Assembly (NCBI GenBank): GCA_028287205.1
Contig: JAQBQC010000431.1
Span: forward strand, 1 to 21,853
DNA from: Gemmatimonadota bacterium
GTDB taxonomy: Bacteria; Gemmatimonadota; Gemmatimonadetes; Gemmatimonadales; Gemmatimonadaceae
Direction: 5' to 3'
Length of the DNA: 21,853 nucleotides
This document shows positions 7,022 to 15,854 of this stretch, one piece after another. The notes under the pieces were generated by a model. That model did no database searches. It was not told the DNA's origin and saw only the letters and a program-made list of their open reading frames with translations. Each line of letters opens with the position of its first letter. The stretch's first letter is position 1. The translations under genes were made by a program, and so were the position numbers.

Positions 7022-8695
7022 ATGCGCTCGGCCCCGACGTACATGCCGTTGCACAGCTTGCCGAAGCTCGAGATGTGGGGCGGCGTCGAGTGCACCGTAA
7101 ACCGGGTCGGTGATCGGTATTTCGATCAGATCGCACGCACGTGCCACATGTCGCATCTCGACGATCTCGATCGCTTCGCGGACCTCGGACTGAAAGCGCT
7201 GCGGGTTCCGGTGTTGTGGGAGCACGTGCAGCCTGAGCGCGGCGCGGCGCCGAACTGGAACTGGACGGACCAAGCGCTCGAGCGGCTGCGCCATCGCGGC
7301 GTACGTCCGATCGTCGGCCTGCTGCATCATGGGTTCGGCCCCCACTGGATCGATGCGCGTGCTCCGGAGTTCGCCGAGCAGCTGGCGGACTACGCGAGAA
7401 TGGTGGCGGAGCGTTACCCGTGGATCGACGCGTACACACCGACCAACGAGCCGCTCACGACTGCGCGATTCAGCGGGCTGTACGGACACTGGTATCCGCA
7501 CGCGCGCGACAGCGCGACGTTCGCGCGGCTCTTCGTAGCGCAGCTGTCTGCGACTGCGCGCGCGATGCGAGAAATTCGGCGAGTGAACTCGGCCGCGCAG
7601 CTCATCCAGACCGAGGATCTCGGCAAGGTCGAAAGCACGCCCGCGCTCGCGTCGCAGCGCGACTTCGAGAATGAGCGGCGCTGGCTGACATGGGATGTGC
7701 TCGGCGGCCGGGTGACGCGCACGCACGCGTGCTGGGAATATCTGTGTGAAGGCGGTAGCGACGTCGAGCGCGAGCTGCTCGCGCTGGCCGACGCACCGTG
7801 CGCGCCGAATGTCATCGGCATCAATCACTACGTCACGAGCGAGCGCTATCTCGACGAGCGAGTGGAGCGCTACTCGCTGAGCGAGATCGGCGGCAACGGA
7901 CGGGAGGTGTACGCGGACATCGCGCAGGTGGAGGTGCCATCCGTGCAGCGCGTCGGAATCAGCGGGTTGCTGCACGAGACGTGGGAGCGCTATCACCTTC
8001 CGATTGCGGTGACCGAGTGTCACATCGGCTGCACGCGCGAGGAACAGATGCGCTGGTTGCACGAGGTGTGGCAAGCTACAACCCGCGCGCGCGCAGGCGG
8101 AATCGACGTGCGCGCCGTGACGAGCTGGGCGCTCCTCGGCTCGCATGACTGGAACTCGCTCGTCACTCGCGAAACGGACTACTACGAGCCAGGCGTGTTC
8201 GATGTGCGTGGGCCGGTGCCGCGACCGACTGCGATCGCCGCGATGGTGCGGGCGCTCGCCACCGAGGGAAGATTCCACCATCCCGTGCTCGCGACGCCGG
8301 GATGGTGGAATCGCGGCAGGTCGCCATTCGCCACGCACCTGGGAGCGCGCACGCCTGCGCCACCGATCCTCATCGTCGAAGATGGCAACGGGCATGGACG
8401 CGAGCTCGCGAAGGTGTGCGATCTACGCGGCCTCGAGCACGCCGTGATCGATCGCGATGATCTCGACGCGGGTTCCGGATCGGAGCTCGGGCACGCGCTG
8501 GACAGGCATCGTCCGTGGGCCGTCATCGATGCCGCGGCGGACCCCGATCTGCTCGCCGAAGAGTGCGAGCGTCGCGGTCTGTTGCTCGTGAGCTATTCGC
8601 CGCACGCACCCGACGCGAACGCGACGCTCGACATGCTGCTCGACGATTCGTGCAGGCAGGTCGATTCCCCAGAGGAGAGCGCCGCCGTCGCATAG
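7022..8695 (+). CDS. GH1-like protein with vestigial RmlD-like C-terminal domain
   Basis: A 557-residue two-part protein. Residues 1 to about 430 form a GH1-like TIM barrel with R-Y-P-W-I-D-A-Y-T-P-T-N-E-P (acid/base E143) and A-V-T-E-C-H (nucleophile E332). Residues about 445-555 resemble the start and end of an RmlD/RfbD sugar-nucleotide reductase: I-L-I-V-E-D-G-N-G-H-G where a glycine-rich loop should be, then R-H-R-P-W-A-V-I-D-A-A. The central part, including the Y-x3-K catalytic pair, is missing, so reductase activity is unlikely. Start ATG 7022 follows the glf stop by 4 bp; ATG 7043 is possible, and an open frame reaching into glf is spurious. It is a paralogue of the leftward GH1-like gene. 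The role is probably trimming or processing of a galactose-containing glycan, by context only. Confidence 0.82.
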   Translation: MRSAPTYMPLHSLPKLEMWGGVECTVNRVGDRYFDQIARTCHMSHLDDLDRFADLGLKALRVPVLWEHVQPERGAAPNWNWTDQALERLRHRGVRPIVGLLHHGFGPHWIDARAPEFAEQLADYARMVAERYPWIDAYTPTNEPLTTARFSGLYGHWYPHARDSATFARLFVAQLSATARAMREIRRVNSAAQLIQTEDLGKVESTPALASQRDFENERRWLTWDVLGGRVTRTHACWEYLCEGGSDVERELLALADAPCAPNVIGINHYVTSERYLDERVERYSLSEIGGNGREVYADIAQVEVPSVQRVGISGLLHETWERYHLPIAVTECHIGCTREEQMRWLHEVWQATTRARAGGIDVRAVTSWALLGSHDWNSLVTRETDYYEPGVFDVRGPVPRPTAIAAMVRALATEGRFHHPVLATPGWWNRGRSPFATHLGARTPAPPILIVEDGNGHGRELAKVCDLRGLEHAVIDRDDLDAGSGSELGHALDRHRPWAVIDAAADPDLLAEECERRGLLLVSYSPHAPDANATLDMLLDDSCRQVDSPEESAAVA

Positions 8696-8723
8696 CAAAC
8701 TGCACGGCCCGCGCGATGTCGCC

Positions 8724-11700
8724 CTAGATCAACTCTCGCTCTCGCGCGCGTTCGGCGGCTTCGTGGCGGTTGTGAGCGTCCAGCTTTCGGCACGCGTTCT
8801 CCAGGTGCTTGCCGACGTTTCGGGGAGCGCAGCCGAGCAGCTTTGCGATCTCCTTGTTGCTCTTGTGCTGCAAGACCAGAAGCAGAATCTCCTTCTCTCG
8901 CGGCGAGAGGAGCGCGCTCCCGGGCTGCGCTGCGCGCGATCGTGGCCGGGCGTCGAGCTCCCGAAGCTGGGCCTTGGCTCGCTCGAGCTCACCTGCTGCG
9001 CCGATGCGTGAGAACACCTCGAACGCGCGATTGAGCTGCCGAATCGCGCTCTCGCGATCGCCCAGCTCGACGTAGCGCCGCGCGATCTCCAGCCTGAGCC
9101 GTGCAGCATCGAACGCCAGAGGAACCGCCTCGATCTTGTCCGCGACGGCAATCACCTTGTCGAGCAGCGGCTGTGTAGTACCGCGCAGCATCCCGGCCAT
9201 CGCTTCGCCGGCCTCTGCGAGAAGCACTCCGACACGTTGCCCGACACGCTCGGAATCGTGTCGCAACCGCTTGCAGTAGAAGTCGGCCAGCGCGAAATCC
9301 TGTTTCCAGAAGAGCGCTTCGATCATCGTTGGCAGCAGCCGGTGGACGGACCATGGTGCGTAGCCGGATCGGTCGGCAACCGACAAGCCTATCAGGCCGC
9401 ATCGCATCACCTCGTCGTACTCCCCCATCGTGAGATGATAAATCGCCATGCCGGCGTACACGCGCACGAGGGTGTGCACGTCACCCGAGCGATTGTCTGG
9501 ATGCGCAGCGCCGGACAACGTCCAGGCCTCGTCGAGATGTCGCTTTCCCTCCTCGATGCGCCCACGACCGAGACTGAGAATGCCCGTGTACACCAGGAGC
9601 CGCGGCAACAGCGTTCGCTGCTCGAGCGCGCGGGCGAGTGCAATGCTCCGCGCCGCCTGTTCGACGGCCGAGGGCCAATCGCCCGTGGCGCTCTTGTACT
9701 CGATCTCGATCTCGTCGACTCTCAGGTGCAGCACCGGCGAGTGAAGCTCGTCAGCGATGCGCCGAGCCTCGATAAAATGGTGCTTCGTTGCAATCGTGTC
9801 GCCCGTGAGGGCGGATAGCACGGCAAGCGTCCAGTGCGCGGACCACGCCTCGGCGGGCTCTCCACTCGCGCGCGCAAATTCCAATGCGTGCGTCGCATGC
9901 GACGCAGCGCGGTCGCGGATTCCGATCCACAGATAGAACAGCGCGGACGCGCGGTGCACTCGCGCGAGCAGCTTCTCGTCGTGCTGGCGCTCGGCGATCG
10001 CCAGCGCATCGTGCAACGCCTTCCCCTGCGCCTTCGTGTCGCCGAGCGCCTCGAGACTCGCGGTCTTGGAGGTGAGGAGTCTGGCGAGCGCCAGATCGTC
10101 ATGCGAGCGCTCGGCGGCCGCGATGCCCATGTCGTAGTGAGCGAGGGCTTCGACGAAACGCCCTTGCAGATAGTGCAGATTCCCGAGGCGACGCTCGATG
10201 GCGGCGATTCGAGGGAGCGCATTCGCTGCGCTCGCGTCGCGCTGTGCCTGTTCCCAGAGTACCAGCGCGTTGCGGTAGTCGCCGCTGTTCTGCTTCGCGC
10301 GCGCCAGCTCCTCGATGAGATCCGCGCGCAGCTCCTTGTCGATCTCGCCGCGCTGCGCGAGCTCGAAGGCCGTCTGCAAATAAGTGGCTGCTTCTCGATG
10401 TGCATGACGAGCGGCCGCGTGCGCGCCTGCCGCCCGGAGAAACGAGATCGCTTTCGGGTCGAGCTCTCGCGCGTCCGAGCGAACGAAGTGATACGCGAGC
10501 TCGCTCGCGTGCGCGAGCGCCGCGCTTCCGTAGAATGCCTCCATGCACTCGGCCACACGCGCGTGCAGCATGCGAGCGCGTGCCTGTCCTAGCTCGCCAT
10601 GAACCGTCTCACGCAGCAACGGATGCGTGAAGTCGTACACGATGTTCTGGTCCTCGGTGGACTCCAGCAACATGTCCGCGCGCCGCAGTTCCGAGATGGC
10701 GCTCAACAGCTCGTGAGTCGGCAGCTCGCATACGGCGCGAAGCATGTCATGGGAGACACGCACCCCGACCACCGCTGCCAGCTCGGCCACGGTGTGTGCC
10801 GCGGGAGAGAGCCGCTGGATGCGAGCGAGAAAAAGGTCGCGGATGTATTCCGGAAGCTGCAGATCATTCAGCTCCCATCCGTGCCAGCTTCCGTCGCGCT
10901 GTTGAAGCCGCCCGGACCCGACGAGCGACTTGATGGTCTGCTCGAGGAAGAGAGGATTTCCGCGGGTCGATCCGTACAACACGCCGGCAAAGTCGCGAAC
11001 GGTGTCTTCCGTTGCGCCGAACACGCGACGCAGCAGCTCCGTAGTCGCGCTGGGCGGCAGACCCATGAGCTGCTGCGAAGTCGCGAGACCAACCCCGACG
11101 AGCGAGTGCTCCGTGGCACGCAGCATCTGGCTGCTCTCGCGCTCGGACGAGCTGTACGTGCAGAGAATGGCTATTCGCGCGCCGCCGAGCTGACGCGCGG
11201 TGAAGTGCAGCAGCTCGAGTGATGATGGATCGGTCCAGTGCAGATTCTCGAGGATGATCAACAGCGGCGCCTTCTCGGCGTACCGTATCAGAAACTGTAG
11301 AAAGGTCCAGAACAGCCGAGTCTTGAGCTCTGCTGCGTCGCCGATCACCACCGAGGGGCGGCCCAGCGGCGCCTCCATCGTGAGAGAAGGGAACAGCAGC
11401 GCCAGCTCTGCGGCCCCGCCACGAGACAGCGTCGCCAGCGTCGCGGGAGGCAGCGCGCGCAGGATGGGAAGCAGTGCATCCGCGAACGGCGCGTAGGGGA
11501 CGCCAGACTCCACCGCATACGCGCGCCCAACGGCAACGATCCAATCGCGGCGAGACGCCTCACGCGCGAGCTCCTCGCTCAGCCGGGTTTTGCCGATACC
11601 CGGTTCACCGGAGAGAAAGACCGTTCGCCCACGCCCTTTCTCGACGTCGTCGAGAAGAGTGCGCAGCACTCCCATCTCGGCGGCGCGCCCAACGAGTGGA

Positions 11701-11756
11701 AACGGGGCAAGCGATGCCTGCGCCGTCTGTCGCGAATCACTTGAGGGCATGAACAT
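8724..11756 (-). CDS. Large ATPase-type LuxR transcriptional regulator (MalT-like)
   Basis: A protein of about 1010 residues. Residues 20-60 hold P-L-V-G-R and the Walker A loop G-E-P-G-I-G-K-T (50-57) of a STAND/AAA ATPase. The Walker B position reads L-L-I-I-L-E-N-L-H-W (E170, N171), where family members usually have two acidic residues. The middle is helical, with many tetratricopeptide-like repeats (for example L-G-N-L-H-Y-L-Q-G-R-F-V-E-A-L-A-H-Y). The last 65 residues are a LuxR/FixJ helix-turn-helix: L-S-P-R-E-K-E-I-L-L-L-V ... S-N-K-E-I-A-K-L-L. Such proteins are signal-gated transcription activators; the ligand is unknown. The start is uncertain between 11750, 11756 and 11801, with no good ribosome site. 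It is convergent with the GH1-RmlD gene (28-bp gap, no hairpin), so regulation of the sugar island is possible but unproven. Confidence 0.9.
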   Translation of the reverse strand: MFMPSSDSRQTAQASLAPFPLVGRAAEMGVLRTLLDDVEKGRGRTVFLSGEPGIGKTRLSEELAREASRRDWIVAVGRAYAVESGVPYAPFADALLPILRALPPATLATLSRGGAAELALLFPSLTMEAPLGRPSVVIGDAAELKTRLFWTFLQFLIRYAEKAPLLIILENLHWTDPSSLELLHFTARQLGGARIAILCTYSSSERESSQMLRATEHSLVGVGLATSQQLMGLPPSATTELLRRVFGATEDTVRDFAGVLYGSTRGNPLFLEQTIKSLVGSGRLQQRDGSWHGWELNDLQLPEYIRDLFLARIQRLSPAAHTVAELAAVVGVRVSHDMLRAVCELPTHELLSAISELRRADMLLESTEDQNIVYDFTHPLLRETVHGELGQARARMLHARVAECMEAFYGSAALAHASELAYHFVRSDARELDPKAISFLRAAGAHAAARHAHREAATYLQTAFELAQRGEIDKELRADLIEELARAKQNSGDYRNALVLWEQAQRDASAANALPRIAAIERRLGNLHYLQGRFVEALAHYDMGIAAAERSHDDLALARLLTSKTASLEALGDTKAQGKALHDALAIAERQHDEKLLARVHRASALFYLWIGIRDRAASHATHALEFARASGEPAEAWSAHWTLAVLSALTGDTIATKHHFIEARRIADELHSPVLHLRVDEIEIEYKSATGDWPSAVEQAARSIALARALEQRTLLPRLLVYTGILSLGRGRIEEGKRHLDEAWTLSGAAHPDNRSGDVHTLVRVYAGMAIYHLTMGEYDEVMRCGLIGLSVADRSGYAPWSVHRLLPTMIEALFWKQDFALADFYCKRLRHDSERVGQRVGVLLAEAGEAMAGMLRGTTQPLLDKVIAVADKIEAVPLAFDAARLRLEIARRYVELGDRESAIRQLNRAFEVFSRIGAAGELERAKAQLRELDARPRSRAAQPGSALLSPREKEILLLVLQHKSNKEIAKLLGCAPRNVGKHLENACRKLDAHNRHEAAERARERELI

Positions 11757-11865
11757 CTCGCGCGGCAAGTGCCACGATGTGAGGAGTCCCCTGCGAGTCA
11801 TACGTACGTAAAGAAATGGGGGGGTGCAAGTCCGGGTGTCCGACGCCCGCTTCACACACGCAAAG

Positions 11866-11898
11866 CGGCCGCACCTGACTTGGCAGTCAGTGCGGCCG
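11866..11898 (-). terminator. Strong hairpin after the permease gene
   Basis: GGCCGCACCTGACT, loop TGGC, AGTCAGTGCGGCC form a 13-bp stem with one bulged C. It begins about 40 bp past the permease stop on the minus strand and lies before the LuxR gene. There is no T-run after the stem, so it is a terminator candidate by position and stability rather than a textbook intrinsic terminator. A run of seven G at 11818-11824 lies just beyond it. Confidence 0.6.
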
Positions 11899-11936
11899 GT
11901 TGTCTTCCGCTGCTTCGAGCGCTCGAGCGCCGGCCG

Positions 11937-14642
11937 CTATCCGGCGCCGAGTGCTGAGGCGGGATCCACTCGTCCCGCGCGCCGCGCCGGCAGATAGCTC
12001 GCCGCCATGGCGACGGCACCCGTGACGAGCAGCGCCACCGCAAAGGTCACTGGATCGGTGGGCGACACACCATAGAGCATCCCCTGCATCAAGCGCGTGA
12101 GCAGGAGCGCGGCGATGGTGCCGATCGCCAGGCCAACGGCGGTCTGCTGAATTCCATCGAACAGCGACATGCGCACCAGTGCGGTGGGAGTCGCGCCCAG
12201 CGCGGCACGCACGCCGAACTCCTGCCGCCTCGCGGCGACGAGTTGCGCCACCACTCCGTAAATGCCGACGACGGCGAGTATCAGCGCCAACCCACCGAAG
12301 GCGCCGAGCAGGAGCATGGAGAATCGTTGTCTCGCGATGGAGCTGCGGACGATGTCGTCCATCGTTCGCACGTGTGCGATGGGAATCTCCGGGTCGAGTG
12401 CGTGCACCTGTTCGCTCACAGGGCGCACGAGCGCGAGCGGATCGCCGGCTGTGCGCACCACGAGATTCATCGTGCGGGGTGTAAACTGCGCCGACTGATG
12501 GAACTGTGAATGCACCGCGTAGAATGTCGGGTCCGTGGCGGACGTGAGGCCGTTGTGCTCGACGTCGCGCACCACACCGATGACGGTTCCGATCTGCGCG
12601 CTGTCGTTGGTCAGCTGCATGTTCGCCCCGATCGGATCGCGGCCGGCAAAATATTTGTCCGCCATTCGCTGGCTGATCACGAATACCACGGCGCCGCCGC
12701 TTCGATCGCGGTCCTCGAACAGTCGCCCCGCAACGAGGTGAAGCCCCATTGCTTCGAAGTAGCCGGGTGTCACGATCTGCCAGTCGCCGGGAGCGTTCTC
12801 TCCGGGCGGAGGCGTGTAGCCAGGGATGCGCAATCCCCAATTGCCGATCCGCGCGGCGAGTGGAAGCAGCCGCGCCGCCCCCGCACGCTGCACGCCCGGA
12901 AGTCCTTCGACGCGATGGCGAAGCTCGTCGAAGAAGCCTGCGATACGGGCATCGTCCGCGTAGCGCGATGCCGGCACGGAGAGCTCCATCGTCAGCACGC
13001 CCTCGCTCCGAAATCCCGGATCGATCGACATGATCCGCTGCACGGTGCGGATCATGAGCCCACCGCCCACGATGAGTACTACCGACAGAGCGATCTCGCC
13101 GATGACCATGAGCTGGCGTGCGCGCAGCCGCGCCCGGCCCGTGGTTGCACCGCGACCGCCATCCTTCAGCGTCTCCGTCGCACTGACCCGAGTTGCGGCC
13201 AGCGTTGGGGCAAGCGCGAAGAGGAGCACGGTGCCGATCGTCGTCACGAGCGCGAAGGCAAGGACGCCGAGGTTGAGCGACACGCCGGACACGAGTCCGA
13301 GCGATCGCGGCGCCCACGCGCGCGTGGCCTCGACACCCATCCAGGCGACGAACATTCCAAGCGCTCCGCCGACCATCGCGATGACGATCCCCTCCGTGAG
13401 AAACTGGCGCGCGAGACGCGGCCGCGCTGCGCCGAGCACCGCGCGCAGGGATGTCTCGCGACGCCGACGCTCGCCGCGTACGAAAAGCAGGCCGGCCACA
13501 TTCGCGCACGCGATCACGAGCACGAGTGCGACGGCGCCGAGCAGGATGAGGAGCGCAGGCCGGAGTGAACCGCTGATCTGCTCTCGCAGCGGCACAACCG
13601 TCATCGTGAATCGCGTCGGTCCCGTGTAGACGCCCTCGTCGGTGAGCCGCCGGGTGACTCTGTCCATCTCACGGTTCGCCTGTGCGATGGTGACGCCGGG
13701 CGCGAGGTGGGCGACCGCGTAGAGTCCGTGACTCCCGCCGCCGGGTGCAACCGCAGGACCCGGAATCGCCTCGTACTCGCTGTCCGTGGCCGCAAGGGGC
13801 GTGAGGAGCTCCGTCGCACCTCGCTCGTCGTAGTCGAGCGGCATACGAAAGCTCGCGGGCATCACGCCGATCACGACCTTCTGCTTGCCGGCGACCTCGA
13901 TGCGCTTGCCCACCGCCGATGGATCGCCCCCGAAGTGACGCTGCCAGAACGAGTAGCCGATCAGCGCGACGTCGTTCGCACCGGGCACATCTTCCTCGGG
14001 GAGGAAGTCGCGACCGAGCATTGGAGCGACTCCCAGCACCTGCAACGTCTTCTGCGACAGCTGAGCGGCGTGCACGCGCTCGGGATCGCCTGCCCCGGTT
14101 ACGCTCTTCGTCTCGATGTCGTAGACGCCGACCGCGTCGAACACGTGCGGCTCGTAGGTCAACAGCTCGTATTCATCGTACGACATCCACGACCCGGCAT
14201 TCTCGTACGATCCGCTCCACACGACGGCCGTGTGCGCGGGATCGCCGAAGGGGAGGGGCTCGAGCAGCGCAGCATGTACCACGCTGAACAGCGCCGTGGT
14301 CGCTCCGATGCCGAGTCCGAGCGTGAGTGCGGCGGCGATGGCGAAGCCGGGCGCGCGAAGCAGCGTGCGCACGGCGTAGCGCGCATCGCCGGCGAGATCG
14401 TCGAGCCAGCGCGTGCCGCGCGCGTCGCGCCCTTCCTCCCTGAATCGCTCGGCGCCGCCGAACGCGATTCGCGCCTGCCGAAGCGATTCGTCATTGGAGA
14501 GTCCGCGCGTGCGCGCGAGCTCCTCCGCCTCCATCGCGATGTGGAGGCGCATCTCCTCCGCCATGTCGCGCTCGAGCGCCGCCCTGCGAAAGAGCGCCGT
14601 CGTGCGGCGCTGCCATCGCGAAATGATGCCGGCGCGGTTCAT
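11937..14642 (-). CDS. ADOP-type duplicated ABC transporter permease (MacB/FtsX family)
   Basis: A 901-residue permease of the acidobacterial duplicated orphan permease type: two MacB-like periplasmic core plus FtsX units in one chain, with no ATPase. Residues 1-60 are the helical permease prefix domain (A-L-E-R-D-M-A-E-E-M-R-L-H-I). A first membrane helix follows F-A-I-A-A-A-L-T-L-G-L-G-I-G, then a periplasmic region, a bundle of three helices (for example L-L-I-L-L-G-A-V-A-L-V-L-V-I), a second core starting at the M-V-I-G-E-I-A-L-S-V-V-L helix, and three final helices ending A-R-R-A-G-R-V-D-P-A-S-A-L. About eight membrane segments are visible. Start ATG 14642 has GGAG 8 nt upstream and lies 13 nt after the padR stop; an in-frame ATG at 14666 would overlap padR. 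The substrate is unknown and the ATPase partner must be encoded elsewhere. Confidence 0.93.
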   Translation of the reverse strand: MNRAGIISRWQRRTTALFRRAALERDMAEEMRLHIAMEAEELARTRGLSNDESLRQARIAFGGAERFREEGRDARGTRWLDDLAGDARYAVRTLLRAPGFAIAAALTLGLGIGATTALFSVVHAALLEPLPFGDPAHTAVVWSGSYENAGSWMSYDEYELLTYEPHVFDAVGVYDIETKSVTGAGDPERVHAAQLSQKTLQVLGVAPMLGRDFLPEEDVPGANDVALIGYSFWQRHFGGDPSAVGKRIEVAGKQKVVIGVMPASFRMPLDYDERGATELLTPLAATDSEYEAIPGPAVAPGGGSHGLYAVAHLAPGVTIAQANREMDRVTRRLTDEGVYTGPTRFTMTVVPLREQISGSLRPALLILLGAVALVLVIACANVAGLLFVRGERRRRETSLRAVLGAARPRLARQFLTEGIVIAMVGGALGMFVAWMGVEATRAWAPRSLGLVSGVSLNLGVLAFALVTTIGTVLLFALAPTLAATRVSATETLKDGGRGATTGRARLRARQLMVIGEIALSVVLIVGGGLMIRTVQRIMSIDPGFRSEGVLTMELSVPASRYADDARIAGFFDELRHRVEGLPGVQRAGAARLLPLAARIGNWGLRIPGYTPPPGENAPGDWQIVTPGYFEAMGLHLVAGRLFEDRDRSGGAVVFVISQRMADKYFAGRDPIGANMQLTNDSAQIGTVIGVVRDVEHNGLTSATDPTFYAVHSQFHQSAQFTPRTMNLVVRTAGDPLALVRPVSEQVHALDPEIPIAHVRTMDDIVRSSIARQRFSMLLLGAFGGLALILAVVGIYGVVAQLVAARRQEFGVRAALGATPTALVRMSLFDGIQQTAVGLAIGTIAALLLTRLMQGMLYGVSPTDPVTFAVALLVTGAVAMAASYLPARRAGRVDPASALGAG

Positions 14643-14655
14643 GCCCGGCACTCCG

Positions 14656-14985
14656 TTACGTGGCATGGAGAATCTGCTCGACCGCATTCGTGAACAGCCG
14701 CCAGTTCGCCTTCTCCTCGGCGAACTTCTTCTTTCCGGCAGCGTTAAGCGTGTAGAACTTCGCGCGCCGTCCCTCGGGCGAGATTCCCCAGCTGCTCCGG
14801 ACGAGTCCGCGATCCTCGAGCCGATAGAGCGCGGGATAGAGCGAGCCCTGATTCACCTGCAACACATCGTAGGAGAGCTCGCGTATCCGTTTCGAGATCC
14901 CCCAGCCGTGCAGCGGGGCAGGGAGGATCGCCTTGAGGATCAGGAGGTCGAGTGTTCCCTGCAGAAGGTCGGCACGATCGGACAT
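14656..14985 (-). CDS. PadR family transcriptional regulator
   Basis: A 109-residue winged-helix repressor of the short PadR class. The opening D-L-L-Q-G-T-L-D-L-L-I-L-K-A-I is the classic PadR start. H-G-W-G-I-S-K-R-I, Q-V-N-Q-G-S-L-Y-P-A-L-Y-R-L-E-D-R-G-L-V with the recognition helix, and R-R-A-K-F-Y-T-L-N-A-A-G follow, with a dimerising helix at the end. ATG 14985 is chosen because it gives the normal family length and leaves the palindrome at 15014-15051 as upstream DNA. The alternative ATG 15018 lies inside that palindrome. It forms an operon with the duplicated permease, the usual pairing in Acidobacteria and Gemmatimonadota, and probably represses both genes. The ligand is unknown. Confidence 0.93.
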   Translation of the reverse strand: MSDRADLLQGTLDLLILKAILPAPLHGWGISKRIRELSYDVLQVNQGSLYPALYRLEDRGLVRSSWGISPEGRRAKFYTLNAAGKKKFAEEKANWRLFTNAVEQILHAT

Positions 14986-15013
14986 GAGGCCAGCGGGCGA
15001 GGGTGAATGCCTA

Positions 15014-15051
15014 GACATCCGACAACATGAGCATTCGTGTTGTCGAATGTC
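15014..15051 (-). promoter_or_regulatory. PadR operator candidate
   Basis: A 38-bp inverted repeat: arm GACATCCGACAACA, 10-nt spacer, arm TGTTGTCGAATGTC. The arms match in 13 of 14 positions. The left edge is 28 bp from the padR ATG. The outer ATGT/ACAT pairs resemble known PadR half-sites. A perfect -35-like TTGACA (minus strand, 15053-15048) overlaps the upstream arm, but no good -10 was found. Autoregulation is inferred from position and symmetry. Confidence 0.65.
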
Positions 15052-15075
15052 AAGGTATCGACCCTTCGTGGACTC

Positions 15076-15618
15076 CTAGGTGCGTCCGCGCCCTGCTAGA
15101 TCGTCGGCCGAGGGACCGTACATACCGGGCACGGGAACGCCGAGCAGTCGGTAATACACTCCCAACTGGGCGCGATGGTGGACGAGATGACTCATCATCA
15201 TGGTGCGAAGCAACCGAAATTTCGGACCATGCATGACCACCTGATCTCCGCGCCGGACCTTCCACTCGCCCGAGAGCGTGGCAAGATCGGCGTTCGCCAG
15301 TGCGGCCTTCTGGGCCGCGACACTGGCATCATGCGCTGCGAGCAATCCCGCCGCAGTCGTGACAGGAGTGAGCGGCTTGCGGGCGCCGACGTCCATCTCG
15401 CTCGTCGTGAGAATCGCGACGCCGCGATTCGGGATGTCCGCTACATGAGTCGCCAGCTCGGCGATTGTCCGCGAGTGCTCGTGCGGTCGCCAGTCGTGCT
15501 TCGCGTCCGGAAACCGCTCGAGCAACCGTCGCGTAGCCGCATGCTCGGCCTCGAAGTCGGAATACAGCATGTCGAGCGTAGACGAGACATCTGAAGGCGA
15601 AGTGGCGTAGGTGCTCAT
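15076..15618 (-). CDS. DinB family protein
   Basis: A 180-residue four-helix-bundle protein of the DinB/YfiT-like superfamily. The metal triad typical of the family is visible: H58 in E-L-A-T-H-V-A-D, and H144 and H148 in M-S-H-L-V-H-H-R-A-Q-L-G-V-Y-Y. The P-V-P-G-M-Y-G-P-S-A-D-D end is also typical. Known relatives are damage-inducible proteins or metal-dependent thiol-linked S-transferases; this one's substrate is unknown. ATG 15618 is supported by AGGAG about six bases upstream. The gene is cytoplasmic by lack of a signal sequence. It is divergent from udgX across about 170 bp in which I see no clear promoter, and it is separated from padR by the palindromic operator, so it probably has its own promoter. 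It is not closely similar to the DUF1572 protein at the window start. Confidence 0.92.
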   Translation of the reverse strand: MSTYATSPSDVSSTLDMLYSDFEAEHAATRRLLERFPDAKHDWRPHEHSRTIAELATHVADIPNRGVAILTTSEMDVGARKPLTPVTTAAGLLAAHDASVAAQKAALANADLATLSGEWKVRRGDQVVMHGPKFRLLRTMMMSHLVHHRAQLGVYYRLLGVPVPGMYGPSADDLAGRGRT

Positions 15619-15773
15619 CTCTTACTCCTGGAATCGGGGCACAGGCTGACCTCTCGAACATGAATCGCCGGCTCAGAAATCGCCACGCGGAATCCGAAGG
15701 CCAACCGCCCAGTCTGCCACCTCTGGCACCGTGATTGCGCCTGCCACCCTTTCAACGGGGCCTACCTTCCCAC

Positions 15774-15854
15774 AGGAGTGACGGCGTGGTGAACGCTCGC
15801 ATTCGTAACCGCGTATGTGGCACGAGCCGCAAGCGCGACCCGCGACTCGTGTGA
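15774..15854 (+). other. Possible 22-residue leader ORF coupled to udgX
   Basis: A good ribosome binding site AGGAG (15774-15778) lies seven bases before GTG 15786, which opens a 23-codon arginine-rich frame ending at TGA 15852-15854. That stop overlaps ATG 15854 of udgX as TGATG, a standard coupling arrangement. The peptide matches nothing I know. It may be a leader that delivers ribosomes to udgX, or it may show that the true udgX start is different. Confidence 0.4.

Noticed and set aside
6944..8395. 483-codon open frame on the minus strand
   Set aside because: Antisense to the second GH1-like gene; low-complexity arginine/histidine-rich product with no recognisable domain.
11818..11824. 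Run of seven G
   Set aside because: Isolated homopolymer in an intergenic region; no G-quadruplex-type series of runs around it.
12510..13568. 352-codon open frame on the plus strand
   Set aside because: Antisense to the duplicated permease; composition typical of a shadow frame.
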